DNA of 35,948 nucleotides from an uncultured Bacilli bacterium (GTDB taxonomy: Bacteria; Bacillota_I; Bacilli_A; RF39; UBA660). The position numbers and the translations under genes were made by a program. The notes below the pieces were generated by a model. The model saw only the letters and a program-made list of their open reading frames with translations. It was not told the DNA's origin and made no database searches. Location of the stretch: contig CAKOKU010000012.1 of NCBI GenBank assembly GCA_934095865.1, positions 1-35,948 of the forward strand, in the 5' to 3' direction. This document shows positions 1-8,505 of this stretch, in pieces (the stretch's first letter is position 1; each line of letters begins with the position of its first letter).

Positions 1-64
1 AGGACTCGAACCTACGACCTAACGGTTAACAGCCGTGCGCTCTACCGACTGAGCTAATCAGGCA
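1..64 (-). tRNA. tRNA-Asn (GTT), 3' part outside the window
   Basis: Read on the minus strand, the sequence gives the acceptor 5' strand, the TA linker, a D arm with GCTCAG..GAGC, an anticodon loop CTGTTAA (anticodon GTT, Asn) and the TTCGAGT T loop. The window begins inside the T arm, so the 3' acceptor strand and any CCA are missing. The 5' end is at 63 or 64. It is transcribed in the same direction as the genes to its right. Confidence 0.93.
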
Positions 65-187
65 TCAATTACTAGTTCATTATATAATAACACCTAGTAA
101 TTAGTCAATAATTTTTTAATGATTTTTGCAAATTTCTCACTTGTACAAGCAAATTTTAGCTATAAATGAAATTTACTCGCTTTTATG

Positions 188-865
188 TCAATTATTAATT
201 TTTGATTTGGCAACCTTTCCTTCTTTATACTTTGAAAATCCTAAATAAAATGTTTGTGGGGCTTTACTAATAAATTCCATTTCTTTATTTTTTATTGGAT
301 GAGTTATAACTAATCTTGTGGCATGAAGGCCAAGGCGGCTTAAAGAATTCAAATGGGCATCATATTTTTTATCACCAACAATTGGGTTACCTAAGTAAGC
401 AAGGCTAGCTCTTATTTGGTTTTTACGTCCGGTTTTTATATTTATCTTTACTAAACTCTGTGATGAATTGGTATCTAATACTTCATAATTGGTAATAGCA
501 GGTGTCCCACTATTACTGACACGAGGAATACCAAAATTATCATCTTTTAAATAAACTCTAATTGTATCTTTACTTTTAGGTAGTTTACCTTCAACAACGG
601 CAATGTATTCTCGCGTATATTTTTGCCAATTATTTTGTAACTTTTCTTTTAAAACTTGATTTTTAGCAAATAATACTAGGCCAGAGGTATCTTTATCAAG
701 ACGATGAACTACAAAAACTTTTTGATTTTTCTTATGAAGATATTCTCTTACCTCATGATATAAAGTACGTTCTTTTTCTTTATCAGTTCCAACACATAAT
801 AACTTAGCTGGTTTATTTACAACTAGAAGTTCTCTATCTTCATAAATAATATTTAGTTTTTTCAT
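188..865 (-). CDS. RluA-family pseudouridine synthase
   Basis: Isomerises uridine to pseudouridine in rRNA or tRNA in the cytoplasm. The family signature HRLDKDTSG, with the catalytic Asp, is near residue 54, followed by GLVLFAKN. The tail of the fold is also visible (NYEVLDT, KTGRKNQIRA, GDKKY, LHATRL). At 225 residues it lacks the N-terminal S4 RNA-binding domain of full-length RluD-type enzymes, so the exact target (RluA, RluC or RluD-like) cannot be named. Its ATG follows directly after the DusB stop with no gap, so the two are very likely co-transcribed and translationally coupled, forming an RNA-modification pair. Confidence 0.93.
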   Translation of the reverse strand: MKKLNIIYEDRELLVVNKPAKLLCVGTDKEKERTLYHEVREYLHKKNQKVFVVHRLDKDTSGLVLFAKNQVLKEKLQNNWQKYTREYIAVVEGKLPKSKDTIRVYLKDDNFGIPRVSNSGTPAITNYEVLDTNSSQSLVKINIKTGRKNQIRASLAYLGNPIVGDKKYDAHLNSLSRLGLHATRLVITHPIKNKEMEFISKAPQTFYLGFSKYKEGKVAKSKINN

Positions 866-1852
866 TTACAGTTCCTCTATTTCTTTTAAATATTTTTCAT
901 AATCATCTAAGACTTGAAAAATTTCTTTGGCGCTTTTACATTGACATATTTTATTTTTTATTTCTTTACTTTTAGGCATTCCCTTTAAGTAATATAGAAT
1001 GTGACTTCTAATTTCAAGACTAGCACTTATTTCGTTAGTATCTTCTACTAATAGTTTATAATGGTAACGCATCATATCAAGTTTTTCTTTAGCCGTTACT
1101 GGTGATGGAGTCTTACCGTTTTCTAAGTATTCAACGCACTCTTTTATTAGCCATGGATTCCCTAGGACACCTCTACCAATCATCACGGCATCGCATTTGG
1201 TTTCTTCAAGCATTTTTTTAGCTAGATAGCAGCTAGTTACATCACCATTACCTATAACGGGAATATTAACGGCTTCTTTTACTTTTTTTATAATATCCCA
1301 GTTAGCTTGGCCTGAGTACCCCTGACTGCGAGTTCTGGCATGAACAGCAATGGCTTTAGCGCCAGCACTTTCACAAACTTTGGCCACTTCTACGGCATTA
1401 ATATGAGCATCATCCCATCCAGCACGAATTTTTACGGTTACAGGAATAGGAACAGCCTCAACAACTGCTGATACTATTTCTCTAATTTTTTCTGGATTTT
1501 TTAAAAGTGCACTACCAGCTTGGTTTTTAATTGCTACCTTTGGAACAGGGCATCCCATGTTAATATCAATAATGTCTGGTTTTTGGGTTTCATAGACTAT
1601 TTTTGCGGCGGCAACAAATGATTCGACATCACTACCAAATATTTGTTGAGCAATTGGTCTTTCCGCATCGTCCATCTTTAGTAAATCAAATGTCTTTTTA
1701 CTTTGATAGCAGATTGCTTTATCACTAACCATTTCAGCATAGACTAAGCCACAGCCCATACTCTTTATTATTTTACGGTATGAAGTATTAGATATACCCG
1801 CCATGGGAGCAAGCACAATTTGATTTTTTACATAAACATTACCAATATACAT
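866..1852 (-). CDS. dusB: tRNA-dihydrouridine synthase, DusB type
   Basis: FMN-dependent enzyme that reduces uridines to dihydrouridine in tRNA. The TIM-barrel signatures are in order: LAPMAGISNTSYR near the N-terminus, DINMGCPVPK with the catalytic Cys near residue 100, VTVKIRAGWD, AVHARTRSQGYSG, IGNGDV and MIGRGVLGNPW. The 328-residue length is normal for DusB. It is the first gene of a two-gene operon with the downstream pseudouridine synthase. In many Bacillota dusB lies in a folate or lysS region instead, so this pairing is a lineage feature. Confidence 0.95.
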   Translation of the reverse strand: MYIGNVYVKNQIVLAPMAGISNTSYRKIIKSMGCGLVYAEMVSDKAICYQSKKTFDLLKMDDAERPIAQQIFGSDVESFVAAAKIVYETQKPDIIDINMGCPVPKVAIKNQAGSALLKNPEKIREIVSAVVEAVPIPVTVKIRAGWDDAHINAVEVAKVCESAGAKAIAVHARTRSQGYSGQANWDIIKKVKEAVNIPVIGNGDVTSCYLAKKMLEETKCDAVMIGRGVLGNPWLIKECVEYLENGKTPSPVTAKEKLDMMRYHYKLLVEDTNEISASLEIRSHILYYLKGMPKSKEIKNKICQCKSAKEIFQVLDDYEKYLKEIEEL

Positions 1853-1904
1853 AAAGGCCCTCCAATCGAGCTATATTATATCATTATCAATAGGATTTGT
1901 GCAA

Positions 1905-1937
1905 AGAAAAAACTTAAGTTTAAAGTTTCTTAAGTTT
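1905..1937 (-). terminator. Rho-independent terminator after pduL
   Basis: A 9-bp perfect stem (AAACTTAAG / CTTAAGTTT) is followed on the minus strand by a run of T. It overlaps the last codons of the phosphotransacylase gene and separates it from dusB. Confidence 0.8.
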
Positions 1938-2486
1938 GATCTCTACTTCATCATTTTGTTTTAACAAAAATGAATTGGCATCATCGGTGTCTAAATGAAG
2001 TTCGAAATAACCATCTTTGCTGGTCTTAAAAAATCCTTCAATAATTCCCTGCTTTTCACCATTAATTATTATTCCTACGGCATCGTCATCATTAACATTT
2101 AATTTTTTGGCATCTGCATCAGAAATATGAATATGTCTATTAGCAATGATGGCACAATTTAATGTTACTTTGCCAACAGGTCCAATAATTTCCATAGCAC
2201 TAGCACCGTCTAAATGACCACTTTTTCTAACAGGTGGATTTATTCCTAATTTATAAGCATCAGTTTTAGAGACTTCTACTTGGTCATATGAACGAAGAGG
2301 TCCTAGAATTCTTACGTGTTCGATGGCTCCTTTTGGTCCTTTGATAATAACCGTTTCTTCACTAGCAAACTGGCCTGGCTGGTTTAATGCTTTTTTAAAT
2401 GTCAAATCTTTTCGATTAAATAGCTTTTCATATGTTTCTTGTGTTAAATGACAATGTCTTGCGGATACGCCCACTTTTATTTTCAT
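1920..2486 (-). CDS. pduL: PduL-type phosphate acyltransferase
   Basis: Transfers an acyl group between CoA and phosphate (acetyl-CoA or propanoyl-CoA to the acyl phosphate). Two tandem PduL beta-barrel halves are seen, each with its zinc-binding His cluster: SARHCHLT at residues 8-15 and ANRHIHIS near 115, plus the HLD motif near residue 91. At 188 residues it is close to the usual ~200-210. There is no microcompartment targeting extension and no pdu or eut gene nearby, so it most likely acts as the housekeeping phosphotransacetylase in fermentation (inference). It ends in a strong terminator and is flanked by unrelated genes. Confidence 0.92.
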   Translation of the reverse strand: MKIKVGVSARHCHLTQETYEKLFNRKDLTFKKALNQPGQFASEETVIIKGPKGAIEHVRILGPLRSYDQVEVSKTDAYKLGINPPVRKSGHLDGASAMEIIGPVGKVTLNCAIIANRHIHISDADAKKLNVNDDDAVGIIINGEKQGIIEGFFKTSKDGYFELHLDTDDANSFLLKQNDEVEIKLKKL

Positions 2487-2564
2487 TATATTCCTACTTT
2501 CTTATATAGAGATTATAACGCAAGTATAGGAAAATAACAATTATTGGAAGTTTATTTATAGTAA

Positions 2565-3662
2565 TTAATTATTGGCGCTTTTCATCTTTGCTTGAGCCAT
2601 TAGCTTCTGATTATTGATTAAACGTTCATTAGTATTGTCTAGCATTAGGGCTTTATTCACATATTTTAGGGCCTCTTTATATTTTTTATTGTTATAACAA
2701 GCTATGGATAAAATATCATATATATTTAGATTGGTTGTAAATGCTTCATTAATATAAGTTTTGGGAGGATTTTTAATTTTCAAGGCTTGCTTACATAATT
2801 TTTCGGTTTCTTTAAAGTTATTTTGAGCATAAGTTATAATGGCTTTTTCCATATATCCGTCTCTTAGGTAAGGACTTTCTTTAATACTCTTGTCGGCCCA
2901 CATTAAAGCTTCTTCATATCTTTTTAGATTATAGTACGATCTAGCAATAAAGCGCATTGAAGCACATCTTTCATCTTTCCAAGTTGCCGTTTTCATTGAT
3001 AAGTGATGTTCTAAAGTGTCGATGGCTTTATTCCATTCTTGATAATACATATATTCTCGCCCTAGATAATGCATATTTCGATCATTATTTGGATCTTCTT
3101 TTACTGATAACTCTAGTAGTGGAAGGTAGGAGCCCCTACTTTTATTAGCATCTGGATAATGATTAACTACTAAATTGTCAGTTACAAGGCAATCTTCTTC
3201 ACCTTCATATTTTAAAATCTCATGGACAGGATTTACCCACTTGAAACCATTTCTAGCGTGAATTTTTTCGCCATAAAAACTAATAATTGGATTATTATTA
3301 TTGTCTAACGACCAATTATAAGTATACCTTAGGCGAGTTGTTTTATTTTTTTGCCATATATTTTCAATTTCTTGATACCATCCTGGGACCATTACTTCAT
3401 CTAAATCTAGACAAACACAGACATCATAATCTTCAGGAATCATTTTTAATGATAAGTTTCTGGCAACATCAAACCGCCATGGTACTATTTTTTTCTTTTT
3501 TACAACTACTCCTAATTTTTTTAGAGCTTGCACTGTATTATCAGTTGAACCGGTATCTAAAACAAATATCCCATCAGCTTCTTTTATAGAGTCATACCAT
3601 CTCTTAACAAATTTTTCTTCATTTTTGCATATTGCATATACACAAATTTTTATTTTAATCAC
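2565..3662 (-). CDS. Family 2 glycosyltransferase with C-terminal TPRs
   Basis: The N-terminal GT-A domain (about residues 1-190) shows the GT2 start CVYAICKNEE, the nucleotide-binding LDTGSTDNT and a DxD-type metal site in CLDLDEV; PWRFDVARN is typical of the SunS/TPR-glycosyltransferase group. The rest (about 200-355) is helical tetratricopeptide repeats (YYNLKRYEEALMWADKSI, ACYNNKKYKEALKYVNKAL) that may bind a protein acceptor. The start is GTG with only a weak ribosome site, so it is uncertain. It lies just downstream of a Thr-rich collagen-like gene; glycosylation of that protein is an attractive but unproven role, by analogy with Bacillus BclA. Confidence 0.88.
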   Translation of the reverse strand: MIKIKICVYAICKNEEKFVKRWYDSIKEADGIFVLDTGSTDNTVQALKKLGVVVKKKKIVPWRFDVARNLSLKMIPEDYDVCVCLDLDEVMVPGWYQEIENIWQKNKTTRLRYTYNWSLDNNNNPIISFYGEKIHARNGFKWVNPVHEILKYEGEEDCLVTDNLVVNHYPDANKSRGSYLPLLELSVKEDPNNDRNMHYLGREYMYYQEWNKAIDTLEHHLSMKTATWKDERCASMRFIARSYYNLKRYEEALMWADKSIKESPYLRDGYMEKAIITYAQNNFKETEKLCKQALKIKNPPKTYINEAFTTNLNIYDILSIACYNNKKYKEALKYVNKALMLDNTNERLINNQKLMAQAKMKSANN

Positions 3663-3709
3663 CCATTATATTTATATTAATAGAGGTATGAAATTTAGTA
3701 TAATTATTT

Positions 3710-3757
3710 TAAAAAAAGAAAAATATGACAGAATGTCTTAGCTTCATGTCATATTTT
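3710..3757 (-). terminator. Terminator after the collagen-like gene
   Basis: A 10-bp stem (AAATATGACA / TGTCATATTT) lies in the gap between the collagen-like gene and the glycosyltransferase. On the minus strand it is followed by TTTTTCTTTTTTT. It implies that the glycosyltransferase is at least partly transcribed on its own. Confidence 0.75.
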
Positions 3758-3770
3758 AGAATACTTTTAG

Positions 3771-4631
3771 CTATGCAGCTGGGCCGGTTGGGCCGGTTGG
3801 GCCGGTTGGGCCAGTAGGTCCGGTTGGGCCAGTAGGACCAAATGGTAAAACTAGATTTAATACATAATTAGGAGCTGTCCCTGTAATGGATGCCGATGGA
3901 GCATCAGCACTTGCCACAGTTCCAATACTTAAAGTTATTGTTTCTCCTTGTGGTCCGGTTGGGCCTGTTGGACCCGTTGCGCCAGTGGTTCCAGCTATTC
4001 CTTGTGGTCCCGTTGGACCAGTTGGGCCCATTGCACCAGTGGTTCCGGTTATTCCTTGTGGTCCTGTTGGACCTGTTGGACCCGTTGCGCCAGTGGTTCC
4101 TGCTATTCCTTGTGGTCCCGTTGGACCTGTTGGGCCCGTTGCACCAGTGGTTCCAGCTATTCCTTGTGGTCCCGTTGGACCTGTTGGGCCCGTTGCACCA
4201 GTGGTTCCGGTTATTCCTTGTGGTCCCGTTGGGCCTGTTGGACCCGTTGCGCCAGTGGTTCCAGCTATTCCTTGTGGTCCGGTTGGGCCTGTTGGACCCG
4301 TTGCACCAGTGGTTCCAGCTATTCCTTGTGGTCCCGTTGGACCTGTTGGACCCGTTGCGCCAGTGGTTCCGGCTATTCCTTGTGGTCCGGTTGGACCTGT
4401 TGGGCCCGTTGCACCAGTGGTTCCGGTTATTCCTTGTGGTCCCGTTGGACCTGTTGGACCCGTTGCGCCAGTGGTTCCAGCTATTCCTTGTGGTCCTGCT
4501 GGACCTGTTGGGCCCGTTGGACCACCACTTGGACCCGCAGGGCCAGTGGGACCAGTAGGTCCTGTAACTCTGGCCAAAGTTAATAAGCGATCAACATCTA
4601 GACAACAGCCACTTGAAACATTTCTATTCAT
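3771..4631 (-). CDS. Collagen-like surface protein with GPT repeats
   Basis: The reading frame is a long Gly-X-Y triplet region (GPTGPTGP) built on an 18-residue unit, GPTGPTGPQGIAGTTGAT, repeated ten times. It is preceded by a short Cys-containing N-terminus (SSGCCLDVDRLLTLARV). After the repeats comes a ~40-residue non-collagen segment (TITLSIGTVASADAP.. APNYVLNLVLPF) like the trimerising C-terminal pieces of BclA-like exosporium proteins, then a final run of GPT triplets. I chose the ATG at 4631 over the upstream TTG at 4634 because AGGAGG (4638-4643) is six bases before it. There is no signal peptide or sortase motif. Its GC content is far above its neighbours because of Gly/Pro codons. 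It probably forms a trimeric surface fibre. Confidence 0.88.
   Translation of the reverse strand: MNRNVSSGCCLDVDRLLTLARVTGPTGPTGPAGPSGGPTGPTGPAGPQGIAGTTGATGPTGPTGPQGITGTTGATGPTGPTGPQGIAGTTGATGPTGPTGPQGIAGTTGATGPTGPTGPQGIAGTTGATGPTGPTGPQGITGTTGATGPTGPTGPQGIAGTTGATGPTGPTGPQGIAGTTGATGPTGPTGPQGITGTTGAMGPTGPTGPQGIAGTTGATGPTGPTGPQGETITLSIGTVASADAPSASITGTAPNYVLNLVLPFGPTGPTGPTGPTGPTGPTGPAA
3946..4499 (-). repeat. Ten tandem 54-bp repeats inside the collagen-like gene
   Basis: The phrase CCTTGTGGTCC (plus strand) recurs every 54 bp from 3946 to 4486, giving ten full units of 18 codons plus the start of an eleventh. Units differ at synonymous sites (CCCGTTGGACC or CCGGTTGGGCC) and at one codon (QGIAG or QGITG), so it is an active but not freshly copied array. 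Confidence 0.92.
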
Positions 4632-4683
4632 CAAATACCTCCTAAATTAGCTTATGATAAAATTAAAATATTCACTACTACAT

Positions 4684-5760
4684 TTATCTAATTGCATAGC
4701 TATTATTTAGCATAATTACTCCATATAAAAATAAGATATCTTGATTAGTAAAATTAATATAATTGCCTAAGATTTTTGGGGAAATATACCTTGTATCAAC
4801 TAAAATTATACTTTTATAACCAGAAGATAATAATGGTGCTAAACTGCTGGTGTAAGAATCTCTAAATATTATAAGTGATTTTTCACTTTGTGACTGTGGA
4901 TTTTCGATTTTAATTAATGGCATTGCTCCATTTAGATAGATATCATATTTATCAAGTGATTGGAGCTTCTCTAAATTATAGACATTTAACTTTTGATTCG
5001 TCGTTAAATCAGTAACAATAACATTATCTATGATATCATTTGTAGCTATATAAATTTTATCATTATTAGTTATATTCATTCTTGATGAATATACACCGGA
5101 AAATGAAGCCACTTCATTATAATTTAAATTATTTGCAATTTGGACTTGCATTTCGTTAGCCAAATGAGCAGCAACCTTATAAATTTTTTCTTGACGCCAA
5201 TGGGTATCTGTCTTGTAATAATCATTGATTGATAACAGATTAAATAAATCTATATATTGACCGTCTATATTATTTTTATAAATAGATATCATTTTAGTAT
5301 AATCTAATTTTAAATTATTATAATCTATGTAATAACTTTTATCTGGAATTATAGAATAGTAAACTCTGTTTTCTTGGGTTAAATACGCTTCCCTAATATT
5401 ATTAATCTTTTTAGTTAAATTTAAGACTGAATTCCCATTTAATGGGTACAAAATTTCAAAGATATAATCATTATAATTAGCTATATTATTGTAATTACCC
5501 ATTAAAAGTAAATCTAATTTAATTTTTAATTTTCTAAATTCATCTCTCTTATAGAATTGATCCATGCTGTAATCATCAAAATTACTAGAAAACTGACCAT
5601 TAAGAAGACTTTGCACATTTAAGGTTGGAAATTGCGCTAAGGCTCTTCTTTCGGAGACAGAAATCTTGTTTTTAGGACTGATTATATTAAGAATTAAAAA
5701 GATAAATATTATAAAATTAAATGCAATTGTTATTATTATATTCTTTATTTTCTCATTCAT
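4684..5760 (-). CDS. DHHW/AlgJ-like SGNH O-acetylation partner protein
   Basis: A membrane-anchored protein (hydrophobic segment at residues ~4-26) followed by an extracytoplasmic domain. TDTHWRQEKIYKVAAHLA is the DHHW-type motif (Asp/Thr-x-His-Trp) of AlgJ/AlgX/DHHW proteins, and IIFRDSYTSSLAPLLSSGY near the end is the companion S-containing block. These proteins work with a membrane-bound O-acyltransferase to move acetyl groups onto an exported polymer. The ATG at 5760 is preferred to the earlier TTG at 5772: GAGG lies 7-8 bases before it and the stop of the MBOAT gene is 8 bases before it, so the two genes are tightly coupled. Confidence 0.85.
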   Translation of the reverse strand: MNEKIKNIIITIAFNFIIFIFLILNIISPKNKISVSERRALAQFPTLNVQSLLNGQFSSNFDDYSMDQFYKRDEFRKLKIKLDLLLMGNYNNIANYNDYIFEILYPLNGNSVLNLTKKINNIREAYLTQENRVYYSIIPDKSYYIDYNNLKLDYTKMISIYKNNIDGQYIDLFNLLSINDYYKTDTHWRQEKIYKVAAHLANEMQVQIANNLNYNEVASFSGVYSSRMNITNNDKIYIATNDIIDNVIVTDLTTNQKLNVYNLEKLQSLDKYDIYLNGAMPLIKIENPQSQSEKSLIIFRDSYTSSLAPLLSSGYKSIILVDTRYISPKILGNYINFTNQDILFLYGVIMLNNSYAIR

Positions 5761-5768
5761 TGAAAACC

Positions 5769-7160
5769 TCAAAATCTAAAATATAAAAATGGATTATATG
5801 AATTATCTATTAGGTAAGATGTTACTATTAATAAAAGACAAATTAACACTAATGGTTCTAATAAATTCACTATGTAATAACCTATTTTATACTTTTTTAT
5901 TTTCTTTATGATATTTTTTATTAAAGGTGTTGCAAATATTATTCCTATAACTACAAAGAAACCAAAACTTAAAAGATAATGGGAAGTTACTTCATTAACT
6001 AATGGCAAATTATTAAATCCAAACATATTTTTTAAAACATTAAAGGCTTCACTGATACTTGTTGCACCAAAAATAACAAAACTTATCATAATATTTATAA
6101 GAACGTAAAGATGTTTAATAAACTTGGGGACATTATTAAAATATTTTTTAAATATTATTTTTTCTAAAAGTAATAAAATGCCAAAATATAAACCCCAAAT
6201 AACGAAATTCCAAGCAGCGCCATGCCATAATCCAGTCAAAGACCAAACTATTAAAATATTTATTATTAATCTTTTAGTACCTACTCTACTGCCACCCAAT
6301 GGAATATATATATAATCTCTGAACCAAGAACCTAAGCTGATATGCCAACGACGCCAAAAATCAGTAATACTACCTGCTATAAAAGGATAATTGAAGTTTT
6401 CTGGAAAATGAAAGCCCAACATCAATCCTAGTCCAATGGCCATATCACTATAACCGCTAAAATCATAAAAGACTTGAAGCATATATGAAATTGCATAGAA
6501 GAGACTAAAAACGATTGTTTTATCTGGGCAATTTAAATAAATATTACAAAACTGCCCTAAGGTATTGGCAATAATAACTTTTTTAGCTAAACCGAATACA
6601 AATCTTGATACTCCTTTACTAAAATTATTTAAACTAATATCTTTTTCTTTTAAGTTTTTGTTAATATCTTCATATCTTACAATGGGACCGGCTATTAATT
6701 GAGGAAACAACGTTATGTAAGTAGCCAAATCCAATATATTTTTAGTTGGAGTTATCTTATGTTTATATGTATCAATTAAATAACTAATTATTTGAAAAGT
6801 ATAAAATGAGATACCTATTGGCAAGACTATGTTTGGTATATTTATATTACTGCGAAAAATTTGATTTATAGTTTCAATAAAAAGTTTAGTATATTTAAAA
6901 TAACATAAAAGACCAAGACATAGAATTAAAAAGAATGCTAAGATTTTTTTACTATGGTGATTTTCTAATATCAGGCTGCCAACGTAACATATTATTACTT
7001 CAAATAGCATTAAAATGAGATATTTACTATCACCTAAAAAATAAAATATTAGGGAACTAATTAATAAAACTAAATTTTTAAATTTTTTAGGACTAATAAA
7101 ATATATTAAAAGCACAATCGGTAAAAAATAATAGATAAAACTTATACTTGTAAATAACAT
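5769..7160 (-). CDS. MBOAT-family membrane O-acyltransferase (AlgI/DltB-like)
   Basis: A 463-residue polytopic membrane protein with the family hallmarks: GISFYTFQIISYLIDTY, LFPQLIAGPIVRYEDI, NFNYPFIAGSITDFWRRWHISLGSW, RDYIYIPLGGSR and the active-site His in SLTGLWHGAAWNF. It transfers acetyl (or another acyl) groups across the membrane. It is paired with the DHHW protein immediately downstream, the standard pair in Clostridia for O-acetylation of surface glycans. The polymer acylated here cannot be told from sequence. Its ribosome site is AAAGGAA before the ATG. Confidence 0.95.
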   Translation of the reverse strand: MLFTSISFIYYFLPIVLLIYFISPKKFKNLVLLISSLIFYFLGDSKYLILMLFEVIICYVGSLILENHHSKKILAFFLILCLGLLCYFKYTKLFIETINQIFRSNINIPNIVLPIGISFYTFQIISYLIDTYKHKITPTKNILDLATYITLFPQLIAGPIVRYEDINKNLKEKDISLNNFSKGVSRFVFGLAKKVIIANTLGQFCNIYLNCPDKTIVFSLFYAISYMLQVFYDFSGYSDMAIGLGLMLGFHFPENFNYPFIAGSITDFWRRWHISLGSWFRDYIYIPLGGSRVGTKRLIINILIVWSLTGLWHGAAWNFVIWGLYFGILLLLEKIIFKKYFNNVPKFIKHLYVLINIMISFVIFGATSISEAFNVLKNMFGFNNLPLVNEVTSHYLLSFGFFVVIGIIFATPLIKNIIKKIKKYKIGYYIVNLLEPLVLICLLLIVTSYLIDNSYNPFLYFRF

Positions 7161-7172
7161 ATATTCCTTTCT

Positions 7173-7196
7173 AAAAAACTTCCTGATTAAGGAAGT
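7173..7196 (-). terminator. Terminator between the DUF4358-like and MBOAT genes
   Basis: A 7-bp stem (ACTTCCT / AGGAAGT) with a 5-base loop is followed on the minus strand by TTTTTT. Either MBOAT has its own promoter or it is reached by read-through. Confidence 0.72.
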
Positions 7197-7208
7197 CTAT
7201 ATTAATAA

Positions 7209-7808
7209 TTAATCAGCAACCGGTATATCAACACTAGAAATGCTGCTATCTTCACCAAAACTATTATCTTTTTCTTCTGTCTTATCAATGTTGTTATCCA
7301 TATATTTTACAAATTCATCATATATGTTTTTTGCCCAGTCGCTATCAGCCATTACCATAAAAATAACATCGCCACTGGAAGCAATATATAATTTATCTGC
7401 TGAAACACATATCCATCTGTTCATATCAACATTATTTTTTATTTCATCCATCATATTATTAATATTAGCATTTTCTCTTGTCTTAATTACAGCAACTTCT
7501 AGAGCTTGAGCATTCATCATTGGTTGAGATACTACTATTGAATCAATCATGTCAGTTGTTTCTAACCCAGTTAAAGATTTAACCATTTCGGTATCATCTG
7601 TTGATATTTCACCTGTATCTAAGCTAGGAATGTTATCCCCTAAATTATTATAAATTGTTTTTAACATATTTTTAATATCTCTAACATTTTGCAATTTTTC
7701 ATTATTTTTTGTTTTATTACTGTTGGTAAGGGCGATGACAATACCAGCTAGCAGCACAAAGCCTATCACAACGCAACTAATTATTATCTTCTTATTATTT
7801 TTTTCCAT
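7209..7808 (-). CDS. DUF4358-like membrane-anchored protein
   Basis: 199 residues with one N-terminal membrane segment (residues ~8-27) and an extracytoplasmic domain. The central part (PMMNAQALEVAVIKTRENANINNMMDEIK .. MNRWICVSADKLYIASSGDVIFMVMAD, described by its blocks) fits the DUF4358 pattern that often sits beside MBOAT/DHHW genes in Clostridia. The function is unknown, and context suggests a role in the same surface O-acylation system. The C-terminus is acidic and Ser-rich. The family call is from memory of the pattern and should be checked with a profile. Confidence 0.65.
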   Translation of the reverse strand: MEKNNKKIIISCVVIGFVLLAGIVIALTNSNKTKNNEKLQNVRDIKNMLKTIYNNLGDNIPSLDTGEISTDDTEMVKSLTGLETTDMIDSIVVSQPMMNAQALEVAVIKTRENANINNMMDEIKNNVDMNRWICVSADKLYIASSGDVIFMVMADSDWAKNIYDEFVKYMDNNIDKTEEKDNSFGEDSSISSVDIPVAD

Positions 7809-7874
7809 TTATTTTACCTCTTTCTATTATTAATTGAGCAACAGTATAACATGTTAAGTTCTTTTTGGCAAATA

Positions 7875-8429
7875 CTATTTAAGCTCATCAGCAACCATTA
7901 GCAAGTTTGGTATAACCATATCAATGGTTTGCCTATAACTATAATGGATTATGTCTTTTTGTTTGCGATTAAAAAAGTAATTTAATAAAGGATATGTTTC
8001 AATTTTTGACTTAAATTTATATTTTTTTTCGATTGGACTACATAAGAAAATTTTACAGCTAATACTTCGATGTTGACAAACTCCATCAACAAGAAATGGA
8101 CATGGTTTCTTGTGAAAATAGCAACAACCATTAATAGTAGCAAAGCATTTGCCACTACGATTGCCGTAGCACTTATCACATTTAAAGTCACACACTTTAT
8201 GGCTAATTGTATCCAAGATTGTACACATTTCATCATATATATATTCGTAGCGCTTCTTTAAATCTTTATAATTTAGAGCTTTGACCATTTTTAGCATCCA
8301 AAACTCTTTTGTATCATATGAATAATCTTTTTCTTCTATATCCACGCTATAAATATAATCTTTTTTATCTTTTTTTATTATTTTTTTCATTTTAGGATAA
8401 TCGTTTATTGTCAATTTAATTTCTTTCAT
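7875..8429 (-). CDS. Cys-rich YkgJ-like protein
   Basis: 184 residues, cytoplasmic. The middle third is a dense cysteine cluster (CDFKCDKCYGNRSGKC, then CCYFHKKPCPFL, GVCQHR, SCKIFLC) of the kind seen in YkgJ/CxxCxxCC zinc- or iron-binding domains. The N-terminus is charged and lysine-rich. No enzyme motif was recognised. It stands alone between the ABC exporter and the DUF4358-like gene, all on the minus strand. A metal-binding role is inferred only from the cysteines. Confidence 0.6.
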   Translation of the reverse strand: MKEIKLTINDYPKMKKIIKKDKKDYIYSVDIEEKDYSYDTKEFWMLKMVKALNYKDLKKRYEYIYDEMCTILDTISHKVCDFKCDKCYGNRSGKCFATINGCCYFHKKPCPFLVDGVCQHRSISCKIFLCSPIEKKYKFKSKIETYPLLNYFFNRKQKDIIHYSYRQTIDMVIPNLLMVADELK

Positions 8430-8505
8430 TTTTTAACCTACTTCCATCACCTAAATTATATCAAATTAATAGCTTTTTTTCATTTCTATTTAGTAGTATT
8501 TTTTA

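Noticed and set aside
120..187. Palindrome CTTGTACAAG after the pseudouridine synthase gene as a terminator.
   Set aside because: The T run is weak and the longer stem is broken; not enough to call.
3946..4499. Regular 54-bp repeats resembling a CRISPR array.
   Set aside because: The units are contiguous, in phase with codons and without variable spacers; there are no cas genes.
3886..4650. Long open frames on the plus strand opposite the collagen-like gene, rich in GPVGPVGPV.
   Set aside because: They are mirror images of the 54-bp repeat; only the minus frame has a ribosome site and a sensible protein with unique ends.
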